DNA of 13,127 nucleotides from Candidatus Pacearchaeota archaeon (GTDB lineage: Archaea > Nanobdellota > Nanobdellia > Pacearchaeales > GW2011-AR1). The DNA is taken from the NCBI GenBank assembly GCA_026395775.1, contig JAPLYA010000143.1:1-13127 (forward strand). The letters run 5' to 3'. Below the pieces are notes generated by a model, which saw only the letters and a program-made list of their open reading frames with translations, ran no database searches and was not told the origin of the DNA. The position numbers were made by a program, and so were the translations under genes. This document shows, one piece after another, positions 12,572 through 13,127 of this stretch. Within the stretch, counting starts at the first letter, position 1, and every line of letters begins with the position of its first letter.

Positions 12572-13127
12572 ATGATAGTTTATGATGCACATTCTCATAT
12601 CGGAATAGATTCTTTTCATCCTTTGGAAGGGAGAATAGGAGATTATTTTTCTTTAGCAAAAAGAAATGGGGTTGTTATAGCTAATATTATGGCTGTCCCT
12701 TCTCCAGTTTATAAAATAGGGGGGATTGAGAAACAACCCTTGTTTTGGGAAGTAAGCGGGAATACATTTAGTTATTATTCAAGAGAGAAAGTTGGTGGGA
12801 ATTGGATTATAAAGTCTAAAAATCCAGCTAATCCTTATAGGGAGTATAATAATCTTTTAGAAGACTTTTTAAAAGGTATAACGCAACCAAATTTAAAATT
12901 TGTACCATTAATGCACCCTTTATTAGACACGCCGGAACAACTAGAAGAAGTTGTTTCCAAAGGTCCTATAGCAATTAAAATCCACGGAATTGCCTGCGGG
13001 ATAATCCCAGAAGAAGTACCTTCACACATTCTTGAAATAATTGGAAAGTCGAGCATTCCTATAATTGTGCATACTGATAATGCGCCACCAAGTTTTAAGG
13101 GGCCTATAGATTATTTGAGGAGATGCA
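12572..13127 (+). CDS. Amidohydrolase-family protein (3' end outside the window)
   Basis: The frame is open for 185 codons to the window edge. The start MIVYDAHSHIG (H7 and H9) is the first metal-binding HxH of amidohydrolase-2 type (COG2159-like) TIM-barrel hydrolases and decarboxylases. Further family landmarks are NLKFVPLMHP (108-116), IAIKIHG (133-139), where Lys-Ile-His leads the next barrel strands, and SIPIIVHTDN (161-170). Full-length members are about 270-350 residues, so roughly half is present. The family hydrolyses or decarboxylates small carboxylates and amides, usually with a zinc or other divalent metal. It starts two bases after the ProRS-like gene, in the same operon. A role in processing or releasing the product of the aaRS-like enzymes is inference. 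Confidence 0.78.
   Translation, partial: MIVYDAHSHIGIDSFHPLEGRIGDYFSLAKRNGVVIANIMAVPSPVYKIGGIEKQPLFWEVSGNTFSYYSREKVGGNWIIKSKNPANPYREYNNLLEDFLKGITQPNLKFVPLMHPLLDTPEQLEEVVSKGPIAIKIHGIACGIIPEEVPSHILEIIGKSSIPIIVHTDNAPPSFKGPIDYLRRC

Noticed and set aside
12835..13056. Minus-strand frame opposite the amidohydrolase
   Set aside because: It lies opposite the coding sequence with KIHG and IVHTDN; no promoter or motif of its own.
1..13127. CRISPR arrays, tRNA or rRNA genes, and transposase genes
   Set aside because: I saw no regularly spaced repeats, cloverleaf sequences, rRNA segments or transposase motifs in the window.

Overview
This AT-rich window reads as archaeal DNA, most likely from a small-genome DPANN-type lineage (Woesearchaeota/Pacearchaeota-like); that placement is inference. 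The archaeal signs are visible in the sequence. There is an archaeal-type ribosomal protein uS10, a COG1361-like S-layer/CARDB-type secreted protein with a C-terminal membrane anchor, and an aminoacyl-tRNA synthetase (aaRS) paralogue closest to archaeal LeuRS. TATA boxes (TTTATATA, TTTATAAA, TTTAAAT) lie about 26 nt upstream of many ATGs, as expected for leaderless transcripts.

Left part (1-3800): an endonuclease IV gene (+) converges on two minus-strand genes, an unrecognised 123-aa protein and an AbrB-like small regulator. A large secreted/anchored surface protein (+), the only gene here with a strong Shine-Dalgarno sequence, then converges on ribosomal protein S10 (-).

Middle part (3770-6350): a membrane-anchored nuclease with SNase and lamin-tail domains (-) carries an in-frame TGA 18 codons before its natural end. 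A truncated, N-terminal-only paralogue of it (-) lies 1.8 kb away. Between them is a helical-repeat-like gene (+) of about 459 codons, broken by a -1 frameshift that falls at or near an A AAA AAC heptamer. The divergent region in front of that gene holds a 22-bp near-palindrome flanked by 17-bp direct repeats.

Right part (6350-13127): a double-module Lrp/AsnC-type regulator (-) is divergent from a tightly packed + strand cluster. The cluster encodes an AsnRS/AspRS-like core without its OB domain, a SAM methyltransferase, a LeuRS-like enzyme lacking most of the editing domain, a bacterial-type ProRS-like protein without the INS domain and with an altered motif 2, and an amidohydrolase that runs off the window. 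Three stripped-down aaRS paralogues from three subfamilies, together with a methyltransferase, an amidohydrolase and a dedicated Lrp regulator, do not look like housekeeping translation. My leading hypothesis is an undescribed aaRS-dependent pathway that makes or modifies an amino-acid amide or small peptide. Its product cannot be read from the sequence.
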